Origin: Mycolicibacterium sp. TY81
GTDB lineage: Bacteria; Actinomycetota; Actinomycetes; Mycobacteriales; Mycobacteriaceae
Reading direction: 5' to 3'
Assembly (NCBI RefSeq): GCF_018326285.1
Contig: NZ_AP023362.1
Location: forward strand, 5,518,001 to 5,582,000
DNA length: 64,000 nt
The position numbers and the translations under genes are program-made. The notes under the pieces were generated by a model. That model was not told the DNA's origin. It did no database searches and was given only the letters and a program-made list of their open reading frames with translations. Positions 1 through 7,188 of the stretch are shown here, piece after piece (within the stretch, counting starts at the first letter, position 1; each line of letters opens with the position of its first letter).

Positions 1-1
1 C

Positions 2-1262
2 CTTGAAGAGGTTGCCCGGCTGGGCGCTCAACTGTTGATGCAGGCGGCCCTGGAGGCTGAGGTCACCGAGTTCCTCGGTCGCGAACGCTACCAACGCGCT
101 GCTGCCTGTCCCGACGCTAACGGCGGCTCGCGCAACGGGTATCGACAGGTGACGGTGAAAACCACCACTGGGCCGGTTACGTTGGAGCGGCCGAAGCTGC
201 GTGGCACCACCGCAGCGTTTGCGTCGCGGTTGTTCGGCAAGCACGTGACGAGAACCAACGCCTTGGAGACGCTGGTGATTGCCTCGTTCGTACGCGGGTT
301 ATCGGTGCGCGACGTGCAGGCCACCCTCGCCGAAACACTTGGCGACCAGGCCGCGATCTCCAAATCCACGGTCTCGGAAGTGTGCAAGGCGATCCGAGCC
401 GAATACCAGGCGTGGGCGCGTCGTCGACTTGACGAGATCACGCTGGATTACCTGTTCTTGGATGCCAGCTTCTTTCGGATGCATCCGGGGTCGCCCGGCC
501 GAGCCGGTGCTGGCCGCCTGGGGCATCACCACCGAGGGCAAGCCGGTGTTCGTCGGGTTGGCGCCCGGGACCGGCGAGTCGACCGACGCATGGGCCGACT
601 TCCTGACTGATCTGGGCGATCGCGGCCTGGGTTGTCCACTGTTGGTTGTCTCTGACGGCGCCAAGGGCCTGATCGCAGCCATCGAACAAATTTTCCCAAA
701 AGCGTTGCGGCAGAGATGTCTTATTCATCGACTCCGCAACGTGCTCGCGAAGATTCCCGCCGGGATGCAAGCCGAGGTCCGCGACGGCTACTGGGCCATC
801 TTCGATACCGCCGATCTGACGGTTGAACCGGGGCCTGGGCTCGTTGAGATCATCGACAAGCGGATCGAGGCGTTCGCCGCCAAATACTTCGACCTCTATC
901 CGGCGGCGATGCGCATTCTGCTCACCGACAAAGCTGGGTTGACTGCCTATCTGCGGTTCCCGGTCGAACACCATGGGCGCGTTCGACATTCGAATTTTAT
1001 TGAGCGCTCCTTTGGGGAGACCAAGCGTCGGACCAAGGTCATCGGCCGATTCCCCGGCGAGACCAGCGCCGTTAGCCTGGTATGGGCGGTGCTCGACCGG
1101 GCCTCGGCCGGTTGGCGCGGGCTGTCCATGACACCGGTCGGTACCCGATTGCTGCACGACCTACGTCGATCGCTGCTGGACCCACCCCGTGAACTGCGGC
1201 TGACACCGTCCACCACGAGTAACGGCACCAACCCCGCAGATCCCATCTCGGCCACCGCGTAA
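2..1262 (+). pseudogene. IS256/mutator-family transposase, frameshifted and cut by window edge
   Basis: DDE transposase of the IS256/Mutator type that would mobilise an insertion sequence. The reading frame is already open at base 2, so the N-terminus lies outside the window. Frame 2 encodes the N-terminal helical part and the first catalytic segment (LDASFF, near 460-478). At about 491-497 the frame shifts by one extra base in a short C run, and frame 3 continues with the typical sequence PAEPVLAAWGI, a second acidic segment VVSDGAKGL (near 650) and a C-terminal FIERSFGETKRRTK segment (near 995-1035). Joined together the parts match the usual family length of about 400 residues. No ribosomal-frameshift signal is evident, so it is called a pseudogene. 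A sequencing error in the C run is the main alternative. No terminal inverted repeat could be identified at the right end. Confidence 0.85.
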
Positions 1263-1286
1263 CAACTCCGTGTCGCTTTGGCAGGC

Positions 1287-1774
1287 TCAGTTTCGGTGAC
1301 GGCTGGCGGTGACCAGGTCGATCGGTGGGATGTAGCCGGTGATGCTGTTGATGGTGCGATGCAGGCCGTGGTGCAGCGCGTCGATGTCGCAGCGGGCCAG
1401 GCCGCCAGCGGTGGCGATGACGTGTTCGGTGGTGAACGCCAGGTCGTTGATCGTGCCCAGGATGCGGCGGTCGGCGGTCTTGGCCACGGCCACCTGCTGG
1501 GGATCAAGATCGCCGAGCGTATCGGCGGGCAGACCCTCGACGTGCAACGCGGCCTGGATCGCCGAGACGACCGGCGGGCCGATCGGGCGCAACCCGGCGG
1601 CGGTGACGTTCGGCATGAACACCGAGAACAAGGTCCCGGCGTGGGTCACCAGCAGGCATTTGCGTCGGTCGATCCAGACCAGGTGGGCATACCAGTCGGT
1701 CGCGCAGGCTTGGCCGATGGCGGCTCAGGCGCCCTCAGCAGCGCCAACACCTTGGCGGTACATCGCAGCATCAC
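1287..1774 (-). pseudogene. DUF6933-type protein, frameshifted
   Basis: On the minus strand the N-terminal part (VMLRCTAKVLALL, GTG at 1774 or ATG at 1771) resembles the start of DUF6933 proteins. The frame is lost near 1680-1695. A second frame then continues with DWYAHLVWIDRRKCLLVTHA and ends FGKTA-like/ILGTINDLAF, typical of the family's C-terminus. Fusing the two frames gives about 160 residues, the expected family size, so a one-base indel has probably broken the gene. Its function is unknown. It lies tail-to-tail with the broken transposase, consistent with a decaying accessory region. Family assignment is from memory of the motif pattern, not a search. Confidence 0.6.
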
Positions 1775-1828
1775 GACCCATGATCGTAGGCAGCGTCCCC
1801 GAGGATCGGTACCCAAGAACACCGCGAC

Positions 1829-2437
1829 GTGGCGCCGGTACAGTGTGGCGACGTGTTGGTCGCCGATCTGCATCACTTCCTCGACATGCCGCACGACGCT
1901 TCCGGTCCCGCGCGCCGCCTGGCACAACACCTGGGCGACATTGTCCGGGCGGGCACCGCCGGCCAGGTCGGTGATCGGTGGGTATCGGCATTGCCGTGTC
2001 GGCGCCGCCCCGCCCACAGGCGCTGCCCCGGGCGGATGACCATCGCTATCGCCTCGGCCGAGACGGCGGCGCCGATCCGATGGTCGTGCAGCGTCTGCGA
2101 CGACGAGGGGGTGATCAGCAACTGGGCAGACTCCCCATACGACCTGCGCCGCCGCCGCTCCAGCGTTGCCGGCGACCTCAAGGAGGTCATCGTCAGCGAC
2201 ACGACCGCCGCCGTGTTACGCGACCTGATGCTGCTTGACCCCGACTGTGAGCGACTGGTGTACGGCATGCGCGCCCACCCAAACGGCGCTGCCTTACTGA
2301 CCAATGCCGACGACCTCGAAGAGCTTATCGGGTTCGTAGCCGCCGAAGCCAACCACGAACCCAACCGCCGCCGCCAAGACCGCCTCGACGCCGCGTTCAA
2401 CGCACTGACCGACGCCGCCCAAACCCTCTCCAGCTGA
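1829..2437 (+). CDS. Conserved hypothetical protein with Cys pairs (202 aa)
   Basis: Intact 202-residue frame starting at GTG 1829. The N-terminal half is helical (VLVADLHHFLDMPHDA). The middle carries CRRRPAHRRC and CSVC, four cysteines that could form a small zinc ribbon, followed by VISNWADSPYDLRRRR. The C-terminal half is acidic and helical (DPDCERLVYGMRAH, FVAAEANHEPNRRRQDRLDAAF). I recall similar proteins in mycobacteria annotated only as hypothetical, and the function is unknown. The 5' end overlaps nothing coding with certainty, although the upstream broken DUF6933 gene runs in the opposite direction. Codon usage looks normal for the genome, so I treat it as a real gene. Confidence 0.6.
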   Translation: MAPVQCGDVLVADLHHFLDMPHDASGPARRLAQHLGDIVRAGTAGQVGDRWVSALPCRRRPAHRRCPGRMTIAIASAETAAPIRWSCSVCDDEGVISNWADSPYDLRRRRSSVAGDLKEVIVSDTTAAVLRDLMLLDPDCERLVYGMRAHPNGAALLTNADDLEELIGFVAAEANHEPNRRRQDRLDAAFNALTDAAQTLSS

Positions 2438-2548
2438 GCATCTCTCGGCCCTACGCATCAGCCCTGGGCGCGCCAAAGCATCCGCAGCAAGCTACCGAAC
2501 CCGCTCGCCGTTATCCCCAACACCACCAGCTCAAGCTGCAAGAGCCTG

Positions 2549-2698
2549 TCACTTGAGTTCCCCAGCCCGTATGCTCACCCACGAAGCTGCGAACCGACCG
2601 GTGCTTTTACACCCACTTTCGGACGCGACCTGCTCCGACGGGAAGGCCACGTATTTGGTGACCATCGTGTTGACCTGGTCCAGCAACTTGTCCGTCAC
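2549..2698 (-). pseudogene. Truncated N-terminus of DUF3631-like prophage protein
   Basis: Starts with GTG at 2698, overlapping the TGA of the DUF2742 gene (GTGA), so it was translationally coupled to it. The first ~26 residues (VTDKLLDQVNTMVTKYVAFP and then SEQVA) resemble the segment that opens the ATPase/DUF3631 protein next to DUF2742 in phiRv2. From about 2620 onward the sequence stops resembling the family and terminates after 49 residues. The full protein should exceed 400 residues, so a deletion or rearrangement junction lies near 2610-2625. This marks the left edge of recognisable prophage sequence. Confidence 0.5.
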
Positions 2699-2991
2699 GC
2701 TGACTTCCGTTCGATGTAGGCCGGTCCGCGGCCCTGGATGATGTTCTGCGCCATGGCGTTGGCGTCGACCGCTTCGGCGATCTTTTTGCCGGCGTCGGCA
2801 AGATGTTCTTGGCGAGTTTCGGTGTCGAGTGCCCACCACACTGCGGCCCAGAGGATCGCCCGCCATTTGTCGGGGTGGTCGTCTGGAAGCTGTTGCCACG
2901 CAGGCGTTCCCGCGATGACTGTGGGTTGCTTGCCGAGGTGGTCGGCCAACAGTTGGTAGACCGACCACCACGACACTTCGCGACTACTCAC
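2695..2991 (-). CDS. DUF2742 prophage protein
   Basis: 98-residue protein starting at GTG 2991. It has the family signature REVSWWSVYQ at the N-terminus, AGTPAWQQLPDDHPDKWRAI in the middle and ALDTETRQEHLADAGKKIAEA near residue 65. It resembles Rv2656c of phiRv2. Its function is unknown; in phage islands it sits between the excision and primase-like genes. Its start overlaps the preceding DUF6011 gene by 8 bp and its stop overlaps the next gene's GTG by 4 bp, so the genes form one translationally coupled unit. Confidence 0.8.
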   Translation of the reverse strand: MSSREVSWWSVYQLLADHLGKQPTVIAGTPAWQQLPDDHPDKWRAILWAAVWWALDTETRQEHLADAGKKIAEAVDANAMAQNIIQGRGPAYIERKSA

Positions 2992-3145
2992 GTTCTCCCC
3001 GGCAGCGGGCGCCCGCTCCGTTGGCGACGCTCTCGGGGTCGGTCAGCCATCGGCGGCAGACGTTGCAGCGCACTGCGATTCGGAATTCATCGTCGTCAGG
3101 GTCGCGTTCCAAACGCGGCCCTTCGGACCTCAGCGCGGCGGTCAC
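2984..3145 (-). CDS. Small DUF6011-like zinc-ribbon phage protein (53 aa)
   Basis: A 53-residue frame starting at GTG 3145, which overlaps the TGA of the upstream gene (GTGA), and ending at TAG 2984-2986 inside the start of the DUF2742 gene. It contains CNVCRRWLTDPESVANG followed by a third cysteine (ARCRGE). This is the pattern of DUF6011 proteins, small phage-encoded ribbons with a CxxC and a distal cysteine. Function is unknown, and nucleic-acid or metal binding is inference. Overlaps on both sides and family likeness argue that it is real despite its size. Confidence 0.7.
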   Translation of the reverse strand: MTAALRSEGPRLERDPDDDEFRIAVRCNVCRRWLTDPESVANGAGARCRGERE

Positions 3146-3624
3146 TGGTCGGCCTCTATGAGATCGGCCGCTGCGTCGATTACCCGTGCCAGCTCCCTAG
3201 CTTGTTCCAGGAACATGCTCAGCCCGAAATCGACCCATTTGCCGTCAACTTGTCGGCGCAGGTGGACGTTGACCACTTCGGTGCCGTCACCGAACTTCGC
3301 AACGCGCACTCCGAACGCCGCCGGTTCGAATTCGTCGTCGTCGACATCTCCGCGCCCGTATCCCGACGCCACGTAGGTGACGGCCGATCGGTAGCGGGTA
3401 TTGATGGCGCTGACCCCGATGGCGTCGCAGTCAGGGTCTGACCACGCTGGCCGTGGAAACGGGATGATCTTCTCGGCATCGCCGCCGTGATAGATGACCA
3501 GTTCCCGGTCGGCTAGTTCCTGCCAGCGGACGACCTCAGGCGCCGGCGGGTCGAGTTCCACCGGCTTCATGTCGACCACATCACGCTCGATGCCTTCGGC
3601 TGCAATAGCTTTCTTCGCGCTCAT
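3142..3624 (-). CDS. Prophage hypothetical protein (160 aa)
   Basis: ATG at 3624 overlaps the TGA of the upstream 122-residue gene (ATGA), which fixes the start; longer in-frame extension would run through that gene. The protein is acidic, with a proline-rich segment near residues 20-30 (ELDPPAPEVVRW), a central region with IPFPRPAWSDPDCDAIGVSA, and a C-terminal helical part (FGLSMFLEQARELARVIDAAADLIEADQ). No enzyme motif is recognised. Its stop overlaps the GTG of the DUF6011-like gene. It belongs to the coupled phage operon, and I cannot assign a function. Confidence 0.65.
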   Translation of the reverse strand: MSAKKAIAAEGIERDVVDMKPVELDPPAPEVVRWQELADRELVIYHGGDAEKIIPFPRPAWSDPDCDAIGVSAINTRYRSAVTYVASGYGRGDVDDDEFEPAAFGVRVAKFGDGTEVVNVHLRRQVDGKWVDFGLSMFLEQARELARVIDAAADLIEADQ

Positions 3625-3989
3625 CGGGTCACCGCCGGAGTGCCGATCCGGTCGGCCACCGAGTCCACCAGGCGGGCGGCAGCGCGAAGATGGCGGGTAA
3701 CACGGACGAGGTCGACCGCGTCCCACATGCTCGAGTCTGGCGGTAACTGCTCCTGCGCCTTCTCGACGTCCTCGATGGCCAGCGCGATCATGTTGGCCGC
3801 GCCGTCGAACTGCAGAGCGGTGTCGAGCCCGCTGCTGTACGCCGTTCGGGCGATGCGCTCGACGTCGGCGGCGCTCACCGGCAACTGGCCTTTGTTGTGA
3901 CAGTGCTCGAAGGTCTCGGCGCAGGCGGTGCACCTGCATCCGCACCAGACGTCGCCAGTGCAGGTGACCTGCTGATCTTGGTGTGTCAT
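3621..3989 (-). CDS. Prophage hypothetical protein with N-terminal Cys cluster (122 aa)
   Basis: Starts at ATG 3989, preceded by AGAAAGG about 10 bp upstream. The first 30 residues hold six cysteines (VTCTGDVWCGCRCTACAETF and then HC), suggesting a metal-binding or disulfide-rich head. The remainder is helical (ADVERIARTAYSSGLDTAL, LVRVTRHLRAAARLVDSVAD). The stop codon overlaps the ATG of the next gene (ATGA). No family is recognised. As the first gene after the excisionase/46-aa pair it probably belongs to the same transcript, although the 27-bp gap and own ribosome-binding site allow independent initiation. Confidence 0.65.
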   Translation of the reverse strand: MTHQDQQVTCTGDVWCGCRCTACAETFEHCHNKGQLPVSAADVERIARTAYSSGLDTALQFDGAANMIALAIEDVEKAQEQLPPDSSMWDAVDLVRVTRHLRAAARLVDSVADRIGTPAVTR

Positions 3990-4016
3990 TATGGAATTGC
4001 CTTTCTGATCTGCTGG

Positions 4017-4157
4017 TTAGTGGGCTGAAGCGGTCCCCGCCGGTGCTGGTAACACCGGACGAACGGAGGCCGCTTCGTCATCTCCGGCCATGCCGGTGTC
4101 AATCAGACCGAGGTCGTCGAGCGCGTCACGATCGGCCTGGTCGATGTTCGGGTGCAT
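4017..4157 (-). CDS. Small acidic prophage ORF (46 aa)
   Basis: ATG at 4157 shares bases with the TGA of the excisionase (TGATG), so translation is probably coupled. The 46-residue product is acidic in its first half (DQADRDALDDLGLIDTG, GDDEA) and Pro/Ala-rich at the end. No family is recognised. It is reported because the overlap arrangement repeats throughout this operon and the ORF fills the gap between xis and the next gene. Confidence 0.45.
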   Translation of the reverse strand: MHPNIDQADRDALDDLGLIDTGMAGDDEAASVRPVLPAPAGTASAH

Positions 4158-4324
4158 CAGGCTGCACCTTCGAGGCGAGCGACGTAGTCAGCGATCTGCT
4201 TGTCAGTGCTGAACCGGCGCCGACCAACGCGGACACTCGGCAGTTCTCCGCTACTCCAGAGGCGAAAAACTGTTGAGCGGCTGACGCCGCCGAGCTTGAG
4301 GCCGACAGCCTCGTAATCGTTCAT
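4157..4324 (-). CDS. Excisionase-like MerR-type HTH protein (55 aa)
   Basis: The 55-residue protein MNDYEAVGLKLGGVSRSTVF... contains a winged helix-turn-helix of the phage excisionase/DNA-binding type: GGVSRSTVFRLWSSGELPSV, then a basic wing (VGRRRFSTDKQIADYV). Excisionases bend attachment-site DNA and direct the integrase toward excision. It is divergent from the repressor and lies on the same side as phage Xis genes in phiRv elements. An upstream in-frame ATG (4408) would add 28 residues that overlap the control region, so the ATG at 4324 is preferred. Confidence 0.75.
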   Translation of the reverse strand: MNDYEAVGLKLGGVSRSTVFRLWSSGELPSVRVGRRRFSTDKQIADYVARLEGAA

Positions 4325-4401
4325 GAAACCTTCCTCTGCGTGTGGCGAATGATTCAGTGCGATTTCTTCGCACACTGCAGACACTAGCAGAATCTTCGAC
4401 A

Positions 4402-4419
4402 GACGCATAGATATGCGTC
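4402..4419. promoter_or_regulatory. Palindromic operator in repressor/excisionase divergent region
   Basis: Perfect 7-bp inverted repeat GACGCAT-AGAT-ATGCGTC lying 11 bp before the repressor ATG at 4431 and about 80 bp before xis. Position and symmetry suit autoregulation by the adjacent HTH repressor. CATACT at 4419-4424 could be a -10 element, with transcription starting at or near the ATG (leaderless). Confidence 0.5.
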
Positions 4420-4430
4420 ATACTCTTCGC

Positions 4431-5018
4431 ATGGCGCAAGACGATTACGGCCAGCAGTGGGCCAAAGAGCTGGTGGCTCGGGTCGGCCTGGCGATCAAAA
4501 CGGCTCGCGGCAAGAGATCGGCTGCGTGGCTCAGTGACCGAACGGCAGAACTTGGATACCGCGTATCGCCCACCGTTATCGCGAAGCTCGATTCCGGCCA
4601 TCGGGGTGAAGTACTGAGCGTCGCAGAGTGGCTGATTCTGTCTGCGGCCCTTGACGTTACGCCAATGGCGCTGCTGTTCCCCGACATTCCAGACGGACCT
4701 GTCGACATGCTGCCGGGCGTGCAACGGACATCATTCGTGGCTGCGGCATGGGTCGCCGGCGACGACATCGACGGCCTTGCGGCTAGGCCTGAGGCGCTGT
4801 CTGCATTGGACGTTCGCCACTACGAGGTCATGAAGTTGGCGAAACAACGAGCGCACACCGAGCGACATTTGACCGAGTTGAAGAACATGCTGTCGACGCT
4901 CGACTCCGACGATGAGGTGGACAAGTTGGCTGGATCGATGGTGCGCACACAGCAGCAATTGCAGAGCCTGAATGAGCGTATCCGTAGCGCCGGCGGGGTG
5001 GTGTCTGAGGATGACTAG
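4431..5018 (+). CDS. Prophage HTH repressor-like protein (195 aa)
   Basis: The N-terminal ~80 residues form an XRE-like helix-turn-helix (WAKELVARVGLAIKTARGKR, WLSDRTAELGYRVSPTVIAK) that also carries LSVAEWLILSAALDVTPMAL, typical of actinophage immunity repressors. The C-terminal third is a helical, probably coiled-coil region (residues ~125-185: AKQRAHTERHLTELKNMLST and onward), likely for oligomerisation. ATG 4431 is preferred over ATG 4413, because the latter lies inside the operator palindrome. The stop overlaps the integrase ATG by 8 bp, so lysogeny repressor and integrase are co-expressed. The specific operator is inferred. Confidence 0.75.
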   Translation: MAQDDYGQQWAKELVARVGLAIKTARGKRSAAWLSDRTAELGYRVSPTVIAKLDSGHRGEVLSVAEWLILSAALDVTPMALLFPDIPDGPVDMLPGVQRTSFVAAAWVAGDDIDGLAARPEALSALDVRHYEVMKLAKQRAHTERHLTELKNMLSTLDSDDEVDKLAGSMVRTQQQLQSLNERIRSAGGVVSEDD

Positions 5019-6198
5019 GCAGCAGCTTCCTCCGCAGATCAAAAAGGTCGAGGTGCTCGACCGATCGACAGGGAAAACCGTTGTGCGGTACCGGGTTAAG
5101 GTCGATGTCGGCGCCAACCCGGTCGATGGCAAGCGGCAGCAGGCGAAGCGTCATTGTCGGACGGAAGCGGATGCCAGGCGTGTGCTCGCGGAGTTGCAGG
5201 GCAAGGCTCAGGCCGGGACTTACGTGTCTCCCTCGAAGATCACCGTCGACGAGGTGTGCGCCAATTATCTTGCGGGACGCCATAATCTGCGTGCTTCGTC
5301 GCTGGCCAAATTCGAATACGATCTAGCACCGCTGCGTGAACGGCATGGCGCGCTGCCGGTACAGAAGCTCACCAAGAAGCACATCGACCAACTTGTCACT
5401 GACCTCGTGGCCGGCGGTACCAAGACGGCCAAGGGGCGGACCCGTCGGCCGTGGTCACCGGTCGCGGTCAACAAGACGGTCAGCAGCGTCGACCAGGTGC
5501 TCGCTGACGCGCTCATTCAGAAGATCGTTACCACCAACGTGGCGGCCAGCGTGGCGCGCGTGTCGGCCGCCCACAAGGACGTCGACACGTTCACGGCGGC
5601 CGAGGTCCAGCGGCTACGCAAGCACTTCGCCACAAACCGACTCGGGCACGCATGGGAGCTCGCTCTGTACGGGCTGCGCCGCGGCGAGATAGCCGGCCTC
5701 CGTTGGGCCGACATCGACTTCACGGCCAAGACGCTCTTGGTTGCCAACAACCGCGTGTCGGCCGGCGGCGTCACCGTCGAGAACGATCCGAAGTCTGAGG
5801 CATCCCGACGCGAACTGCCGCTGCCAGACCGGCTGGCGCGTGTTCTCAAGGCCGCGAAGAAGCGCCTGGCAACCGAGCGGCTGGCCATCGGCGAGCACTA
5901 CGGCACAGGTGACTACGTGGTGTGCAACGAGGCGGGGGAGCCTTACAACCCTGCCGTCCTGTCGCGATACTGGGCCAACTCGGTCAAGTCTGCCGGCGTG
6001 CGGCACATCAAGCTGCACGGTGGGCGGCACACCGCGGCCACGCTGATGCACCTCGATGGGGTACCGGTCGCAGTTATCGCAGCGTGGATCGGGCATTCAG
6101 ACCCCACGCTGACACTCCGTGTGTATGCCCACAGCCAGGCCGACGCATTGAAGTCGGCAGGTGCCGTTCTGGACCGTCCGAACAAGAGTTCTGTCTGA
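5011..6198 (+). CDS. Tyrosine site-specific integrase
   Basis: 395-residue phage-type tyrosine recombinase that would integrate the element by recombination between attP and a tRNA gene. An N-terminal arm-binding region is followed by a SAM-like core-binding domain (VDEVCANYLAG, residues ~85-190) and the catalytic domain. The catalytic set is visible: R223 (LRRGE), H336-x-x-R339 (LHGGRH), H362 (IGHSD) and nucleophile Y372 (RVYAHS). ATG 5011 is chosen because it follows a GAGG and overlaps the repressor stop. The gene ends 68 bp from the 3' end of tRNA-Gly, the classical arrangement for integration there. It appears intact. Confidence 0.92.
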   Translation: MTRQQLPPQIKKVEVLDRSTGKTVVRYRVKVDVGANPVDGKRQQAKRHCRTEADARRVLAELQGKAQAGTYVSPSKITVDEVCANYLAGRHNLRASSLAKFEYDLAPLRERHGALPVQKLTKKHIDQLVTDLVAGGTKTAKGRTRRPWSPVAVNKTVSSVDQVLADALIQKIVTTNVAASVARVSAAHKDVDTFTAAEVQRLRKHFATNRLGHAWELALYGLRRGEIAGLRWADIDFTAKTLLVANNRVSAGGVTVENDPKSEASRRELPLPDRLARVLKAAKKRLATERLAIGEHYGTGDYVVCNEAGEPYNPAVLSRYWANSVKSAGVRHIKLHGGRHTAATLMHLDGVPVAVIAAWIGHSDPTLTLRVYAHSQADALKSAGAVLDRPNKSSV

Positions 6199-6266
6199 CT
6201 TGTGACCCTGTGTGACCCTGAGGCCCCGGTTCGAACAGAGTCGAACGGTATGTGCCCTGGTAGGCG

Positions 6267-6340
6267 TGGAGCCGATGACGGGAATCGAACCCGCGTATTC
6301 AGCTTGGGAAGCTGATGTTCTGCCATTGAACTACATCGGC
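6267..6340 (-). tRNA. tRNA-Gly (anticodon CCC)
   Basis: Complete cloverleaf on the minus strand. The acceptor GCCGATG pairs with CATCGGC, the D-arm is GTTC/GAAC, and the anticodon stem TCAGC/GCTGA encloses loop TTCCCAA (anticodon CCC). The T-arm GCGGG/CCCGT encloses TTCGATT. CCA is encoded (6267-6269). The gene precedes dcd as in M. tuberculosis. Its 3' end faces the integrase, marking the likely bacterial attachment site of the prophage; the tRNA remains intact. Confidence 0.95.
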
Positions 6341-6385
6341 ATGGTGCCGCTGCAGGATATCAACCCAGCCCGATAGGCTCCCCAC

Positions 6386-6955
6386 GTGCTCCTCTCAGAT
6401 CGCGATCTTCGGGCTGAAATCGCTGCTGGACGTCTCGGCATCGACCCGTTCGATGACGCCATGGTGCAACCCTCCAGCGTCGACGTCCGGTTGGACAGCC
6501 TGTTCCGGGTCTTCAATAACACCCGCTACACGCACATCGACCCGGCGCAGCAGCAGGACGAGTTGACCACCCTGGTCGAGCCCGCCGAAGGCGAACCCTT
6601 CGTGCTGCACCCGGGCGAGTTCGTACTCGGCTCGACACTCGAAACCTGCACGCTGCCACACGATCTGGCGGGCCGTCTCGAAGGCAAGAGCTCACTGGGC
6701 CGACTCGGTCTGCTGACGCACTCCACCGCGGGCTTCATCGATCCGGGCTTCTCCGGGCACATCACGCTGGAGCTGTCGAACGTAGCCAATCTGCCGATCA
6801 CCCTGTGGCCAGGTATGAAGATCGGTCAGCTCTGCCTGCTCCGCCTGACCAGCCCCGCCGAGCACCCCTACGGCAGCGACAAGGTCGGCTCCAAGTACCA
6901 GGGTCAGCGTGGCCCGACGCCTTCGCGGTCGTACCTGAACTTCGTCAAGCCCTAG
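6386..6955 (+). CDS. dcd: dCTP deaminase (dUMP-forming type)
   Basis: 189-residue trimeric nucleotide hydrolase that converts dCTP to dUTP and, in the mycobacterial bifunctional type, on to dUMP, feeding thymidylate synthesis. Starts at GTG 6386 ([12 protein letters not shown]). The family core is clear: PSSVDVRLD near residue 30, the substrate loop [11 protein letters not shown] near residue 110, and the catalytic segment [18 protein letters not shown] near residue 125-142, which contains the glutamate that activates water. Length matches M. tuberculosis Rv0321 (190 aa), and the tRNA-Gly/dcd neighbourhood is conserved. Bifunctionality is inferred from close mycobacterial homologs. Confidence 0.95.
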   Translation: MLLSDRDLRAEIAAGRLGIDPFDDAMVQPSSVDVRLDSLFRVFNNTRYTHIDPAQQQDELTTLVEPAEGEPFVLHPGEFVLGSTLETCTLPHDLAGRLEGKSSLGRLGLLTHSTAGFIDPGFSGHITLELSNVANLPITLWPGMKIGQLCLLRLTSPAEHPYGSDKVGSKYQGQRGPTPSRSYLNFVKP

Positions 6956-6958
6956 CTT

Positions 6959-7021
6959 CGTTGACTGCGAACTGACGCAGAACTTTTGCGAGTAGCAGGC
7001 TGCCTCGATTCGCAGTCAACG
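6959..7021 (+). terminator. Inverted repeat downstream of dcd
   Basis: Perfect 13-bp inverted repeat CGTTGACTGCGAA ... TTCGCAGTCAACG (arms 6959-6971 and 7009-7021, 37-nt loop) begins directly after the dcd stop. No U-tract follows, which is common for mycobacterial terminators. The long loop makes it also a candidate dispersed palindromic element. Confidence 0.4.
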
Positions 7022-7112
7022 CCACCTGAGTGCTGAGTCCGCGGTGAGGGTGCTCGCTCGTCGGCGTTTCACGCCGTAGGCACAGGCTCAACGCGCAGGG
7101 GCCGCCTAGTGC

Positions 7113-7175
7113 CGTTGACCCTGTAACCAGGCCAGGGCCTACTCGTACTTCTGCGCCCTCACGTCAGGGTCAACG
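7113..7175 (-). terminator. Inverted repeat downstream of sodC
   Basis: 11-bp inverted repeat CGTTGACCCTG/CAGGGTCAACG (arms 7113-7123 and 7165-7175) just beyond the sodC stop on the minus strand. With the previous repeat it separates the convergent dcd and sodC transcripts. The arms of both repeats begin with CGTTGAC. Confidence 0.35.
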
Positions 7176-7188
7176 AAAACCCCAGAAC

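Larger units (their letters stand above)
2549..6266. mobile_element. phiRv1/phiRv2-like prophage remnant next to tRNA-Gly
   Basis: A block of small, tightly overlapping minus-strand phage genes (truncated DUF3631-like, DUF2742, DUF6011, two unknowns, a 46-aa ORF, excisionase) is divergent from a plus-strand repressor and tyrosine integrase. The integrase ends 68 bp from the 3' end of tRNA-Gly. This order (int, xis, DUF2742, DUF3631) is that of the small M. tuberculosis prophages phiRv1/phiRv2. Capsid, protease and terminase genes are absent, and the DUF3631-like gene is broken at the left end. It is therefore a deletion derivative. The right boundary is inferred to be at the tRNA 3' end; the left attachment copy was not found. 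Confidence 0.75.

Noticed and set aside
480..500. Programmed ribosomal frameshift in the IS transposase
   Set aside because: IS256-type transposases are normally made from one frame, and no slippery heptamer or stimulatory structure is evident.
4413..4430. ATG 4413 as the repressor start
   Set aside because: It lies within the 18-bp palindromic operator; ATG 4431 fits a leaderless promoter better.
6199..6266. Second tRNA-like or attachment duplicate between integrase and tRNA-Gly (GGTTCGAA-like sequence)
   Set aside because: The similarity is limited to a T-loop-like octamer; no fold or longer match to the tRNA 3' end.
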